DNA of 64,000 bases, from the NCBI GenBank assembly GCA_025356335.1, contig JANXUF010000121.1:1-64000 (forward strand), given 5' to 3'. Positions 53,760 through 62,669 of this stretch are shown piece after piece. The stretch's first letter is position 1. Each line of letters starts with the position of its first letter. A program made the position numbers and the translations under genes. Origin of the DNA: Actinomycetes bacterium. Its GTDB lineage: Bacteria > Actinomycetota > Acidimicrobiia > Acidimicrobiales > Ilumatobacteraceae. A model generated the notes under the pieces. It did no database searches, was not told where the DNA came from, and saw only the letters and a list, made by a program, of their open reading frames with translations.

Positions 53760-54503
53760 ATGTCCCCGATCGGTGCCCCGACGTTGTCGATCTTCTTTCC
53801 GATGTTCAACGAGGAAGACAACATTGGTCCTGCGCTCGACGCCGCTGACGATGCCTGCCAGATCCTGATCAAAGACGGCGAGATCTCGGACTACGAGTTG
53901 ATCATCGTCGACGATGCGTCCACCGACTCGACGCCTCGACTCGCCGACGAGCGCGCAGCTGCGGATCCACACGTCCGTGTGGTGCATCACGACGTCAATC
54001 GCAAGCTCGGCGGGGCGATGAAGACCGGCTTCGCTGCATCGACGGGCGATCTCGTGTTGTACACCGATGGCGATCTACCGTTCGACATGGCCGAACTGAG
54101 CAAGGCGCTGCGCATCTACCGGCTCTACGACGCCGACCTGGTGTGCGCATACCGGCTCGATCGCACCGGGGAGGGCTACCTCCGGGCGCTCTACACGCTC
54201 GTCTACAACAACCTCATCCGTTTCCTCTTCGGTGTCCGTATCCGTGACGTCAACTTTTCATTCAAGCTCGTGCGCCGCGCCGTATTCGACCAGGTGAAGC
54301 TGCAGAGCGAGGGTTCGTTCATCGATGCCGAATTGATCGTTCGCTCGACTCGGGCGGGTTTCAGAATCATGCAATTCGGCACGGACTATTTTCCGCGGAC
54401 CCGCGGCACGTCGACGCTCGCCTCGCCAGGCGTCATCGTCAAGATCGTTGGTGAAATGTGGCACCTCCGCCATGAATTGGCTGATGTGACGAGCACACCC
54501 TGA
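53760..54503 (+). CDS. GT2 glycosyltransferase (DPM1-like)
   Basis: A 247-residue soluble or membrane-associated glycosyltransferase. TLSIFFPMFNEEDNIGPAL opens the GT2 fold, IIVDDASTDSTPRLAD gives the nucleotide site, LVLYTDGDLPFD is the DxD motif and FGVRIRDVNFSFKLVRRAVF is the acceptor region. No membrane helices follow, unlike the fused gene 2 kb upstream. A polyprenyl-phosphate mannose or glucose synthase is likely. The next gene, an L,D-transpeptidase, is 103 bp away with its own promoter. Confidence 0.85.
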   Translation: MSPIGAPTLSIFFPMFNEEDNIGPALDAADDACQILIKDGEISDYELIIVDDASTDSTPRLADERAAADPHVRVVHHDVNRKLGGAMKTGFAASTGDLVLYTDGDLPFDMAELSKALRIYRLYDADLVCAYRLDRTGEGYLRALYTLVYNNLIRFLFGVRIRDVNFSFKLVRRAVFDQVKLQSEGSFIDAELIVRSTRAGFRIMQFGTDYFPRTRGTSTLASPGVIVKIVGEMWHLRHELADVTSTP

Positions 54504-54557
54504 ATCGACTCCGCCTTCCACCGGGACGGGTGGGGTCGTTGGGCGCAGCTGTCCAAG

Positions 54558-54563
54558 TAGGCT
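54558..54563 (+). promoter_or_regulatory. -10 box TAGGCT for the L,D-transpeptidase gene
   Basis: TAGGCT lies 43 nt before GTG 54607. Here there is a real leader, with GGAGGG about 9 nt before the start codon. Confidence 0.45.
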
Positions 54564-54606
54564 GAGGTCGTCTTGGCCCGAGCAGCGGAACGGAGGGCGG
54601 CGCCAC

Positions 54607-55842
54607 GTGAGTACGCGGGTAACCAATCGCTGGACGCCACTCGTCATCGGTGGCGTTCTGCTGGCGAGCGTGGTCGGGGCGGCCGCATTGAGTGGTACTG
54701 CTGACACGAAAGCGGTAGGACCAGCAACCGTCGCCGCCACCCCGACGGATGGCTCTGCGGCATTCGTGGATGGCACGGACGCCGCAGGCGATACGACCCC
54801 TGCGGAGACCGCGCCGCCGACGACGGTCGCCGCCGACACGGTCAACGCGGTAGCGGATGTGGCCCTCACGAGGTCACTCAAGGAGGGTATGTCAGGTGAC
54901 GACGTCGGTCGGCTGCAGCAGCGGCTCAAAGACATGCACTTCGAGCCTGGCGACGTGACCGGCACATTCACCCACCTGACGACGCAAGCGGTGTGGGCGT
55001 TTCAGAAGCTCGTGCTCGATACCCCCCCGGCACGGGCCGACGGCATGGTGACGCAGGACATCTGGTCGAAGATGGAGGGTGCGGTCACGGTCACTCCGAA
55101 GAAGACGAATTCGACGAGCACCCATGTCGAGGTCTACGTCCCCCAGCAGGTCATGGTCGTCTTCAAGAACAACGCACCCGTACTGATCAGTCATGTCTCG
55201 ACCGGCAGCGGCCTCGCCTGGAAGGCGACGATCACCCTCGATCCCGGTACTCCTGACAATCCCGGCGTCACGCCGCTGACGCAGCACATCACCGGCACAG
55301 CGTTGACGCCGTCCGGTACCTACAAGTTCGGCTGGCGGGTCTCGAGTGGTTGGCGAACCGGCAAGCTCGGGCGGATGTACAAGCCGACGTATTTTGTCGG
55401 CGGTGTCGCCGTGCACGGCATGACCAATGTCCCCAACTCGCCGGCTTCGCACGGATGTGTGCGTCTCCCGATGGGCAACACCGACAGCAACAACAACCCG
55501 ACGAGTCCCAACAATCCGGCTGACGAGTTCCCGACACTCGTACCGTTGCAATCACAGATCTTCCTGTTCACGACCAGCAATCCGAGCGCCAAGGGCAGCG
55601 CCGGGGCACCATATGACCAGCCTGATCCGGATTTCGCAACGACCGTTCCGGACACGACGATTCCCGCTCCGGTGACCGCTGCCCCGTCGAGCACCGCCGC
55701 TGCGACGACGGTTCCGAAGACGACCGTTCCGAAGTCGACCACCATTCCCGCGACCACGACGATCGCCGCAACAACGACGACCGTCGGCGCGGCAGCGATC
55801 GCCACGACCATCGCAGCGGCAGTGCACACCGAGGCACCCTAG
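54607..55842 (+). CDS. Secreted L,D-transpeptidase with peptidoglycan-binding domain
   Basis: A 411-residue exported enzyme that forms 3-3 cross-links in peptidoglycan. An N-terminal membrane anchor (TPLVIGGVLLASVVGAAAL) and a Thr/Ala linker precede a PG_binding_1 domain (GMSGDDVGRLQQRLKDMHFEPGDV, residues about 95-150). The YkuD domain follows, with the catalytic His in VAVHGMTNVPNSP and Cys in SHGCVRLPMGN. The last 90 residues are a Thr/Pro/Ala-rich tail (TTVPKTTVPKSTTIP) that may span the wall. The TAG stop lies in the inverted arm of repeat copy 2. Confidence 0.92.
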   Translation: MSTRVTNRWTPLVIGGVLLASVVGAAALSGTADTKAVGPATVAATPTDGSAAFVDGTDAAGDTTPAETAPPTTVAADTVNAVADVALTRSLKEGMSGDDVGRLQQRLKDMHFEPGDVTGTFTHLTTQAVWAFQKLVLDTPPARADGMVTQDIWSKMEGAVTVTPKKTNSTSTHVEVYVPQQVMVVFKNNAPVLISHVSTGSGLAWKATITLDPGTPDNPGVTPLTQHITGTALTPSGTYKFGWRVSSGWRTGKLGRMYKPTYFVGGVAVHGMTNVPNSPASHGCVRLPMGNTDSNNNPTSPNNPADEFPTLVPLQSQIFLFTTSNPSAKGSAGAPYDQPDPDFATTVPDTTIPAPVTAAPSSTAAATTVPKTTVPKSTTIPATTTIAATTTTVGAAAIATTIAAAVHTEAP

Positions 55843-55945
55843 CGGGGTGCTGAAATTCACCAGCCGGACTGGCAACACGACGCGCTGACCAGGTCTTTCT
55901 CTGCGAGATTTGCAAGCCGGGACACAATTTCAGCCCCTGCCAGCG
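55840..55945. repeat. Inverted-end repeat element, copy 2
   Basis: The left arm TAGCGGGGTGCTGAAATT and the right arm AATTTCAGCCCCTGCCAGC pair with a few mismatches. When reversed, the core matches copy 1 at 13929-14039 in both DNA and a short peptide frame (VSRLANLAEKDLV). As in copy 1, it lies between convergent genes and its left arm gives the stop codon of the upstream gene. The rest of the gap to 55996 shows nothing else. Confidence 0.75.
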
Positions 55946-55996
55946 AGTCCCGGCTGTGCCGGGTCAGCGCTCTGGGTACTGGTGAGCCCGTACGAT

Positions 55997-57628
55997 TCAG
56001 CCGGCGGCGATCTGCTTGTTGCAGGCGTCGAGGCCGCCGAGGACGCCGGAGCGGAAGGCGGCGATCTTCTGGAAACCGGTGCCGATGATGTTGTCCGTCG
56101 ACTTGGCGTCACCGATCGACACCGCCGTCTCGACTGCCTCGTCGAGGTCGCCGGCTTGGATCGACACCCTGTTGGGATCGGTACTCGCCGAATTCGGAAG
56201 CGAGCCTGCGGTGTACGCACCGGTGAGGCAGTCATTCAGCAATGAGCGCTTGGCGTTCTTGAAGGTCGAACCGAGCGCCGTCTGCACGGCGTCCCCGTAG
56301 CCGTTCGACAGCAGGTAGCCAATCGCGTAGTCGCCGAACGCGTGATAGAACTTCGTGCCGATCGTGCGGTTGAAATACAGCGTGTTGTCGTCAGGGCAGA
56401 AGACGTATGGCTTTCCGGCGAACTTGTCGGTCACCGAACATTTCGGGAACGGGCCCTGGTCGTTGTAGCCGGCGAGCTTCGGGGGTGTGAAGGTGATGTT
56501 GCCGCCCTTCAGTTGATCGATCCAGAACGTCGGCAGCGAATTCGACTCGGTGGGGCTGATCAGCAGTCCGTAGATGCCGGCGACGGTCGTCGTGTCCTTC
56601 GGATCGGTCGGGGGGAGGACTGGCTTGTCAGGATCGTCCAGTGGAGCGTTGCCGTTCGTCTGGTTGAACGATGCGTCTGCAGGCAGTTCGAGGACACCGG
56701 GGAATTTGTCGATGTAGGTCGAGCATTGCTTGGCGCCATTGACGAAACCGTCCTGGAACGCACCGACCCGGTCGAACCCGGAACCGTGAGCGCTCGGATC
56801 TGCCGGATCGGAGCCTGCAGGGTCACGGACGGACAGAAGCGCCAGCATCGCATCCTTGGTTTCTGCGTCGCTGAACGTCAGCTTCGGATTCTCACCTCGG
56901 GCGAGGTGAGCGGACCATGACCCGGCATAGCAGTCGGCCTGTTGTTCGAGCTTGATCGTCGGTGTGTTGTCGGGGACCCCGGCGCGTGCCTGGATCGAAT
57001 GGCCCCATTCGTGCGCCAGCACGACACCGAGCGACAGGTCGCCCAGCTTGGACGACAGCTTGGGGAAGAGATCGGCATCGTCGTAGGCGACGAAGTCTCC
57101 CTGCGAGCAATAGAAGGCGTTGTCCTTGAGATCCTTCTCGTAGTCCGAGTTCTGCTTCGAGCCGCACCCTGGGATGTCGTTGCGGCCGGGGAAGCCGGCG
57201 AAGATCTTTCCGGTCAGCGGCGTGTACGGTGATCCGAACACTCTCGGGAACTCGTTCGTCCAAAAGGCTTGGATGTCGTTGACCTCGACCTGCAGGACGG
57301 CGTCATATTTCTGAGGAGCCTTACCGGTTCCGAAATCGAACACCGGCGGCTGCGACGCCAGCGTGTCGGTGGTCTGAGGTGCTGCCGTGACGGGGGCGCC
57401 GGTGTCGACCGTGCTGGTGTCGGTCGTGGCGGCCGTGCTGTCCGCCGTGGTGTCGGCGGTCGTGTCGGCGGTCGGCGTCGTAGCGGGGCTGGTGGAGTCC
57501 GTCGTCGGGGCGGTGGCATCGCCGCCGATCGGCGCTGCGCCACGCGCCGTGACGTTGGAACTCGTGCTTCCGCACGCGGCCAGGAGTACCAGGCCGGTGA
57601 CGATCACGGTGGTCAAGCGAGAGTTCAT
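55997..57628 (-). CDS. Lipoprotein zinc metallopeptidase (neutral zinc metallopeptidase-like)
   Basis: A 543-residue exported lipoprotein. The lipobox is VLLAACGS and is followed by a long Thr/Asp/Ala linker to about residue 85. The zinc site is LAHEWGHSIQ with the third ligand probably in EQQADCYAGSWSAHL, as in the YpfJ/PF04228 group. The C-terminal half contains further conserved Tyr and Asp residues and no second known domain. It may process cell-surface proteins. The start at 57628 is chosen; the frame further upstream has no signal peptide. Confidence 0.82.
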   Translation of the reverse strand: MNSRLTTVIVTGLVLLAACGSTSSNVTARGAAPIGGDATAPTTDSTSPATTPTADTTADTTADSTAATTDTSTVDTGAPVTAAPQTTDTLASQPPVFDFGTGKAPQKYDAVLQVEVNDIQAFWTNEFPRVFGSPYTPLTGKIFAGFPGRNDIPGCGSKQNSDYEKDLKDNAFYCSQGDFVAYDDADLFPKLSSKLGDLSLGVVLAHEWGHSIQARAGVPDNTPTIKLEQQADCYAGSWSAHLARGENPKLTFSDAETKDAMLALLSVRDPAGSDPADPSAHGSGFDRVGAFQDGFVNGAKQCSTYIDKFPGVLELPADASFNQTNGNAPLDDPDKPVLPPTDPKDTTTVAGIYGLLISPTESNSLPTFWIDQLKGGNITFTPPKLAGYNDQGPFPKCSVTDKFAGKPYVFCPDDNTLYFNRTIGTKFYHAFGDYAIGYLLSNGYGDAVQTALGSTFKNAKRSLLNDCLTGAYTAGSLPNSASTDPNRVSIQAGDLDEAVETAVSIGDAKSTDNIIGTGFQKIAAFRSGVLGGLDACNKQIAAG

Positions 57629-57829
57629 AGCGCCCACGATTCGATAGTGCCCGAAATTGGATAGGAGAGAGTGAGCATAGGTTTCCTTTGTGCAGTGGCT
57701 CGACACCGTTGACGTCATCGAGGAAGAAATGGTTCACGAACGAGGCGACAGACTGTCGTCGGCTCGCTGTCCGTCTTCGTCGAGTTCTACAGTGCCGCAG
57801 AGAGATCAGACCTCGAGGAGAACATCGAC

Positions 57830-58675
57830 ATGCCGCTCAACCCAGATGCCGTCGGAACGGTCGGCGAACCGACCAGCACCGGTTGGACCAGCAAAGATGC
57901 CTTGCTCTACGCCGTCAGCCTCGGCCTCGGCGTCGACCAGTTGGCGTTCACGACCGAGAACACCACCGGCGTGGCGCAGCAGGTGCTGCCGACATTTCCC
58001 GTCGTTGTCGGCTGGGGTGGCGGTTCGGCGATGCGCAACATCGGCACGTTCAATCCGGCGCTCCTCGTGCACGGCCAGCAGGCGGTGACACTGCACAAGA
58101 CGTTGCCGGTCGAGGCCAGGGTGACCGTCCAGCAGAAGATCGTGGCGATGCACGACAAGGGCAAGGCGGCGGTTGTCGTCACCGAGACAACGGCGACGGA
58201 CGATGCCGACGGATCGCCGATGTACACGCTGATCTCCTCGGCGTTCATCCGTGGCGAGGGTGGCTGGGGCGGCGACCGCGGCCCGAGCGGTCCGCAGAAC
58301 GTGCCGCCCGAGCGGTCGGCTGATTCGCAGGTCACGCTGCAGACCTCACCGGACCAGGCGCTGCTCTACCGCCTCAACGGTGATCGCAATCCGCTGCATT
58401 CCGATCCGTCGTTTGCTGCCATGGGTGGCTTCGACCGCCCCATCTTGCACGGGCTGTGCTCGTACGGGTTCACCGCCAGAGCGCTACTCGGGATGTTCTG
58501 CGGGGATGATGCTGCGAAGTTCAAGCACATCGAGGCGCGTTTTGCCTCCCCGGTCATTCCTGGTGAAGCGCTGACGATCTCCGCGTGGCAGACCGCCAAC
58601 GGAGAGGCGCTGTTCACCACGGCCGTGGGCGATCGCGTGGTCATCGACCAGGGCAAGCTCCTGTTCGGCGAGTAG
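57830..58675 (+). CDS. MaoC-like enoyl-CoA hydratase
   Basis: A 281-residue double hot-dog hydratase of the hydratase-2 type. The catalytic Asp and His are in LNGDRNPLHSDPSFAAMGGF, followed by the ILHGLCSYGFTARALL helix. The N-terminal hot-dog half (GEPTSTGWTSKDALLYAVSLGLG) lacks these residues, as usual. It hydrates trans-2-enoyl-CoA to the R-3-hydroxy form in fatty-acid breakdown or synthesis. A GAGGAG ribosome site lies about 10 nt before ATG, and TACAGT about 40 nt upstream may be the -10. Confidence 0.88.
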   Translation: MPLNPDAVGTVGEPTSTGWTSKDALLYAVSLGLGVDQLAFTTENTTGVAQQVLPTFPVVVGWGGGSAMRNIGTFNPALLVHGQQAVTLHKTLPVEARVTVQQKIVAMHDKGKAAVVVTETTATDDADGSPMYTLISSAFIRGEGGWGGDRGPSGPQNVPPERSADSQVTLQTSPDQALLYRLNGDRNPLHSDPSFAAMGGFDRPILHGLCSYGFTARALLGMFCGDDAAKFKHIEARFASPVIPGEALTISAWQTANGEALFTTAVGDRVVIDQGKLLFGE

Positions 58676-58758
58676 CAGCGTGGTCGATGGCGAATCAGCA
58701 GTCGGCCAACGCTCCGACCGCGCTGCGGATGCGGGTGCTGCCGAGCGCATCGAGCGTG

Positions 58759-58778
58759 CCGAGGCGAATCGGCCTCGG
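58759..58778. terminator. Hairpin between maoC-like gene and nucS
   Basis: CCGAGGC and GCCTCGG pair across a 6-base loop in the 113-bp convergent gap 58676-58788. No T-run. Confidence 0.5.
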
Positions 58779-58788
58779 TCGAGTTCGG

Positions 58789-59448
58789 TCAGAACAGGCG
58801 GAGATCGTCCTGACGCAGTCCCTTGAGCGCGTCGTAGTCGACCTCGACCCAGCGGAAGCCGCGGGCTTCTGCAAGCACGCGAGCCTGCGGTTTGACGACT
58901 TGAGCGACGAACAATCCGCGGATCGTGCCGAGCGACGAATCGAGTTGCAGCCGTTCGATGTACCTCGCCAACTGTTCGACACCGTCGATCTCACCCCGGC
59001 GTTTCACCTCGATCGCCACGAACGTTCCGTCGGCGTCGCGGCAGACGATGTCGATCGGCCCGATGGCCGTCTGGTACTCCCTGCGGATCAGCGTCAGGCC
59101 GTCCTCCATCGAGTGAGGTGCCGCCGCCAACAGTTCCTGGAGGTGGGCTTCGACGCCGTCCTTCTGCAGACCGGGGTCATCGCCGAGTTCGTGGGAGACG
59201 TCGCTGAAGACCTCGAACAGTGTGATCGTCAGCGTCTCGCCCTTCGGGTTGGTGACGATCCAGCGCTCGCCTTCGTCAGTCAGCACGTTCGGGGCGGTCA
59301 TCCAGTTGAGCGGCTTGTAGGCACCACCGTCAGCATGGATGGCCACGCACCCATCGGCCTTGACCATCAGCAGCCGGGTCGCTTCCGGCAGGTGAGCGGC
59401 GAGCCGGCCCTGGTAGTCGACACTGCACCGGGCGATCACGAGTCGCAT
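58789..59448 (-). CDS. nucS: NucS/EndoMS mismatch-specific endonuclease
   Basis: Cuts both strands at mismatches in the non-canonical mismatch repair of actinobacteria and archaea lacking MutS/MutL. The 219-residue protein has the N-terminal DNA-binding domain ([22 protein letters not shown]) and the RecB-like nuclease motif [27 protein letters not shown], with the catalytic Asp, Glu and Lys intact. The C-terminal end (DDLRLF) resembles the motif by which NucS meets the sliding clamp. The start lies 4 bp after the aarF stop, so the two genes are co-transcribed. Confidence 0.95.
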   Translation of the reverse strand: MRLVIARCSVDYQGRLAAHLPEATRLLMVKADGCVAIHADGGAYKPLNWMTAPNVLTDEGERWIVTNPKGETLTITLFEVFSDVSHELGDDPGLQKDGVEAHLQELLAAAPHSMEDGLTLIRREYQTAIGPIDIVCRDADGTFVAIEVKRRGEIDGVEQLARYIERLQLDSSLGTIRGLFVAQVVKPQARVLAEARGFRWVEVDYDALKGLRQDDLRLF

Positions 59449-59452
59449 GGCG

Positions 59453-61048
59453 TCAGCTGGCGTTGTGCATCCGCTTGGTGATCAGCTCGCGACGCTTCTG
59501 CAGATCGCGGTAGGTCAACGACTCCGTTGCGTTGTCGACGCCGAAGGCCGCCTTGACACCGTCCAGCGTCGGCACCGTGTCAGGGTCGAGGCCGAGTTCG
59601 GCGGCGATGCGCTCGCCGTGGCGCTGCGTGAAGTACATCGAGATGTCGGCGATCTCCGCCAACAGGTCGAGATCCGGTGCCAGACGGGCGATGGCACCGT
59701 CTAGGAAGACCATGTTCTTGACGTAGAGCATCAGTTCCTTCGGCATCCGTGCCCCGTACCCGAGCAACGCCTTCACGACCCGCTGGACCTCCTTGACCAT
59801 TTCCTCGCCGGTCAACGTCGTCGGGTCGATGGTCGCCTCGTCGAGGCGAAGGTCCTTGATCACCGCAGCCAGATCGGTGTCCTGCGGCAGCGCCCCGAGA
59901 TCGCGTAGCGCAGCGAGTTGCCCGTTGACATCGTTGATCGCCGCTGACACCATCATCCGCAGGAACGCCTGGCGGCGTTGCGGCGAGAGCCTGGCGACGA
60001 TGCCGAAGTCGAGCAGTGCAGTGCGACCATCCGCCATCACGAAGAGGTTGCCACCGTGGAGATCGCCGTGGAAGATCCCGTGGATCATCGCCCCCTCCAT
60101 CAGCGACACCATCGCCGTGCGAACGACGGCCTTGGTGTCGATACCGGCGTCATGCATGCCGGCGACGTCGTCGAAGTTGTAGCCAGACAGGCGCTCCATG
60201 ACGAGCACCCGCTTGGTGACGAGCGTCGGATGCGGCCGCGGAACGACATAGCCGTCCTGTTCGAGATCGCGCAGCACCCTGGCGACATCGATCATGTTGG
60301 CGGCTTCGAGGCGGAAGTCGAGTTCCTCGACGATCGTCTCGGCGAACAATTCGACGAGCGCAGGCGGATTGGCCAGCGCGGCGATCGGGATGCGACCGAC
60401 GAGGTGCGGAGCCAGCCAGGCCATCACCCGGAGGTCTTTGCGAACGAGCGTGGCGACCTGCGGGCGTTGCACCTTGACGACGACGTCTTCACCGGTCCGC
60501 AGCTTGGCAGCATGCACCTGGGCGATGGAGGCTGCTGCGAGAGGAGTGCGGTCGATCCATTCGAAGGTCGCGTCGATACCGCCCCCGAGTTCGGCTTCGA
60601 TCACCGAACGGACCGTCTCCCACGTCTCCGCCGGCACCTGGTCTCGGCATTTCTTGAACTCGTTGACCAGTTCGGGAGGAAAGATCCCCTCGCCTGACGA
60701 GATGATCTGGCCGAGCTTGATGTAGGTCGAGCCGAGGCGTTCGACCGCCTTGCGCAGACGAAGCGAGATGTCGGCACGGCTCGCTGCGGTGTCGGCGAAG
60801 CGGTGGGCGCGTTTGCGGACCAACCACGGCACGACCGCTACGGTGAGACGGCCGACGACGGTGCCGACGCGAGCGCCAGGCGGGATGGTCGACGGCTTCG
60901 TCAGCTGCGGCAATTCGGCTCTCGCTGCAGCGCGCAGCGCGTCGACCCTCGCCAGCCAGGTGATGGCTGATTCTTCGAGTTGCCACGGAGGCGTCGCGCT
61001 GAACGCCGCCCAGGTCCGATCACCGGAACGCAGGTCACTACTACTCAT
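59453..61048 (-). CDS. ABC1/UbiB (AarF) atypical kinase
   Basis: A 531-residue UbiB-family protein. The KxGQ motif is in [21 protein letters not shown], the AAS-type nucleotide loop is [11 protein letters not shown], the invariant Lys lies in [11 protein letters not shown], and the catalytic and metal sites are [11 protein letters not shown] and LLDFGIV. UbiB proteins act as ATPases in quinone or lipid metabolism. The C-terminus is helical without a clear membrane anchor. ATG 61048 is chosen; an extension to 61189 would run into the MFS start. It is followed at 4 bp by nucS. Confidence 0.88.
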   Translation of the reverse strand: MSSSDLRSGDRTWAAFSATPPWQLEESAITWLARVDALRAAARAELPQLTKPSTIPPGARVGTVVGRLTVAVVPWLVRKRAHRFADTAASRADISLRLRKAVERLGSTYIKLGQIISSGEGIFPPELVNEFKKCRDQVPAETWETVRSVIEAELGGGIDATFEWIDRTPLAAASIAQVHAAKLRTGEDVVVKVQRPQVATLVRKDLRVMAWLAPHLVGRIPIAALANPPALVELFAETIVEELDFRLEAANMIDVARVLRDLEQDGYVVPRPHPTLVTKRVLVMERLSGYNFDDVAGMHDAGIDTKAVVRTAMVSLMEGAMIHGIFHGDLHGGNLFVMADGRTALLDFGIVARLSPQRRQAFLRMMVSAAINDVNGQLAALRDLGALPQDTDLAAVIKDLRLDEATIDPTTLTGEEMVKEVQRVVKALLGYGARMPKELMLYVKNMVFLDGAIARLAPDLDLLAEIADISMYFTQRHGERIAAELGLDPDTVPTLDGVKAAFGVDNATESLTYRDLQKRRELITKRMHNAS

Positions 61049-61166
61049 GGGATGATGCTGGCACCGCAAACCGGCGAGTCGTCGGGAACGATGGCAAAAA
61101 TTTGAGAAGCTCGTGTGATCTTCGGCTCGGATCCAGCTCGGCTTCGGCTCCGGGTTCGGTGCCCGA

Positions 61167-61172
61167 TACGTT
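61167..61172 (+). promoter_or_regulatory. -10 box TACGTT for the MFS gene
   Basis: TACGTT ends 9 nt before GTG 61182 without a Shine-Dalgarno sequence. Confidence 0.45.
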
Positions 61173-61181
61173 CTCGGGGCA

Positions 61182-62642
61182 GTGTCCACGACTCTGACAG
61201 CCGAACCAGACGTGTCCGTGCTCGGCAGGACGTTCGCCTACAAGTACGCAGTCGCTGTCGTCTTCGTGGTGGCGCTGTTCCTGGACATCATGGATACCAC
61301 GATCATCAACGTTGCGCTGCCGACGTTGGGCGTCGACTTCCACACCGAGTCCGTCGAATGGGTCGTACTCGGCTACACGTTGAGCCTCGCCGTCTGGATC
61401 CCGGTCAGTGGATGGCTCGGCGACAAGATCGGGACGAAGCGAACGTTCCTGTCGGCGCTCGGAATTTTCGTCATCGGTTCAGCGATGTGCGGCCTGTCGC
61501 AGTCGATCGGTCAACTGATCTTCTTCCGCGTGCTACAGGGCGTCGGCGGCGGGATGCTGACGCCGATCGGGACGGCGATGCTCTTCCGTTCGTTCCCGCC
61601 ATCGGAGCGCGCCAAGGCAGCGACGTGGATGATGATCCCGACGCTCGCTGCACCGGCATTGGGACCGATCGTCGGTGGTCTACTCGTGACGCACGCCAGT
61701 TGGCGGTGGATCTTCTATGTCAATGTGCCGATCGGGCTGGCTGCGTTGGCGTTCGGATGGAAGTGCCTGCGCGAGCACCGCGAGGACACCGCCGGCGCAT
61801 TCGACCTCCAGGGATTCGTACTCAGTGCTGCCGGGCTGGCACTCGTGATTTTTGCGCTCAGCGAGGGTCCGGAGTGGGGATGGGATTCCTTCGGCGTCCT
61901 CAGCACAGCGACGGTCGGTGTGGTCTGTTTGATCTTCCTCGTTCGCATCGAACTGCGCAAGCGTGAACCACTCCTGGCGTTGAGGTTGCTGAACAACCGC
62001 ATGTTCCGCTCGACGAACGTCGTCAGCGCCTTTTCGATGGCTGGATTCCTCGGCCTACTCTTCGTTCTGCCCCTCTATCTGCAGAACCTGCGTGGGCTCT
62101 CGGCGTTGCAGTCGGGTCTGACGACGTTCCCACAGGCGATCGGCGTGATGATCTCATCACAGATCGCCGGCCGCCTGTACAGGCACATCGGGCCTCGCCG
62201 CCTGATCTCCGGCGGACTGTTGTGGGTTGCGTTGGCGATGACGGTTCTCGTCGGCGTCGGGATGACGACGAGTCTGTGGCTGATCCGCATCCTGATGTTC
62301 GCCCGCGGGCTCGGTCTGGGGTTCACGTTCGTCCCGATGCAGGCGGCCAGTTACGCCACCATCAAACCGTCCGACACCGGCAGAGCGTCCTCGATGTTCG
62401 CTGTACAACGCCAGGTCTCGATTTCCGTCGGGGTTGCGGTGCTGGCGACAGTGGTCGCCTCGTTCGGCCCGCTAGTCGGCCCGATCGCCGACCGCGCACG
62501 CGCTCTGCACGGCTACCACGTGGCCTTCCTGGTGGCTGCGGCCTTTGCCCTCGGAGGTTCGATCGCTGCAGCGCTACTCGTGCGTGACAGTGATGCGGCA
62601 GGAACGATGTCGCCCACCGCGCAGGTGGCTGCAGCGCACTGA
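61182..62642 (+). CDS. MFS drug exporter, DHA2 (EmrB/QacA) family
   Basis: A 486-residue transporter with 14 predicted membrane helices. The DHA2 landmarks are LDIMDTTIINVALPTLG in helix 1, GWLGDKIGTKRTF in loop 2-3, LQGVGGGMLTPIGTAML in helix 4 (motif B/C region) and GPIVGGLLVTHASWRWIFYVNVPIG in helix 5. It probably exports hydrophobic drugs or lipids by proton antiport. No regulator gene adjoins it. The gene converges on the next with a 19-bp gap. Confidence 0.9.
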   Translation: MSTTLTAEPDVSVLGRTFAYKYAVAVVFVVALFLDIMDTTIINVALPTLGVDFHTESVEWVVLGYTLSLAVWIPVSGWLGDKIGTKRTFLSALGIFVIGSAMCGLSQSIGQLIFFRVLQGVGGGMLTPIGTAMLFRSFPPSERAKAATWMMIPTLAAPALGPIVGGLLVTHASWRWIFYVNVPIGLAALAFGWKCLREHREDTAGAFDLQGFVLSAAGLALVIFALSEGPEWGWDSFGVLSTATVGVVCLIFLVRIELRKREPLLALRLLNNRMFRSTNVVSAFSMAGFLGLLFVLPLYLQNLRGLSALQSGLTTFPQAIGVMISSQIAGRLYRHIGPRRLISGGLLWVALAMTVLVGVGMTTSLWLIRILMFARGLGLGFTFVPMQAASYATIKPSDTGRASSMFAVQRQVSISVGVAVLATVVASFGPLVGPIADRARALHGYHVAFLVAAAFALGGSIAAALLVRDSDAAGTMSPTAQVAAAH

Positions 62643-62669
62643 TCGGACGCCGCAGCACGGCTCAGTGCG
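62635..62669. terminator. Hairpin spanning both stop codons of a convergent pair
   Basis: CGCACTGA (62635-62642) pairs with TCAGTGCG (62662-62669). The arms contain the MFS stop and the stop of the minus-strand gene. The loop is 19 bases. Confidence 0.45.
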
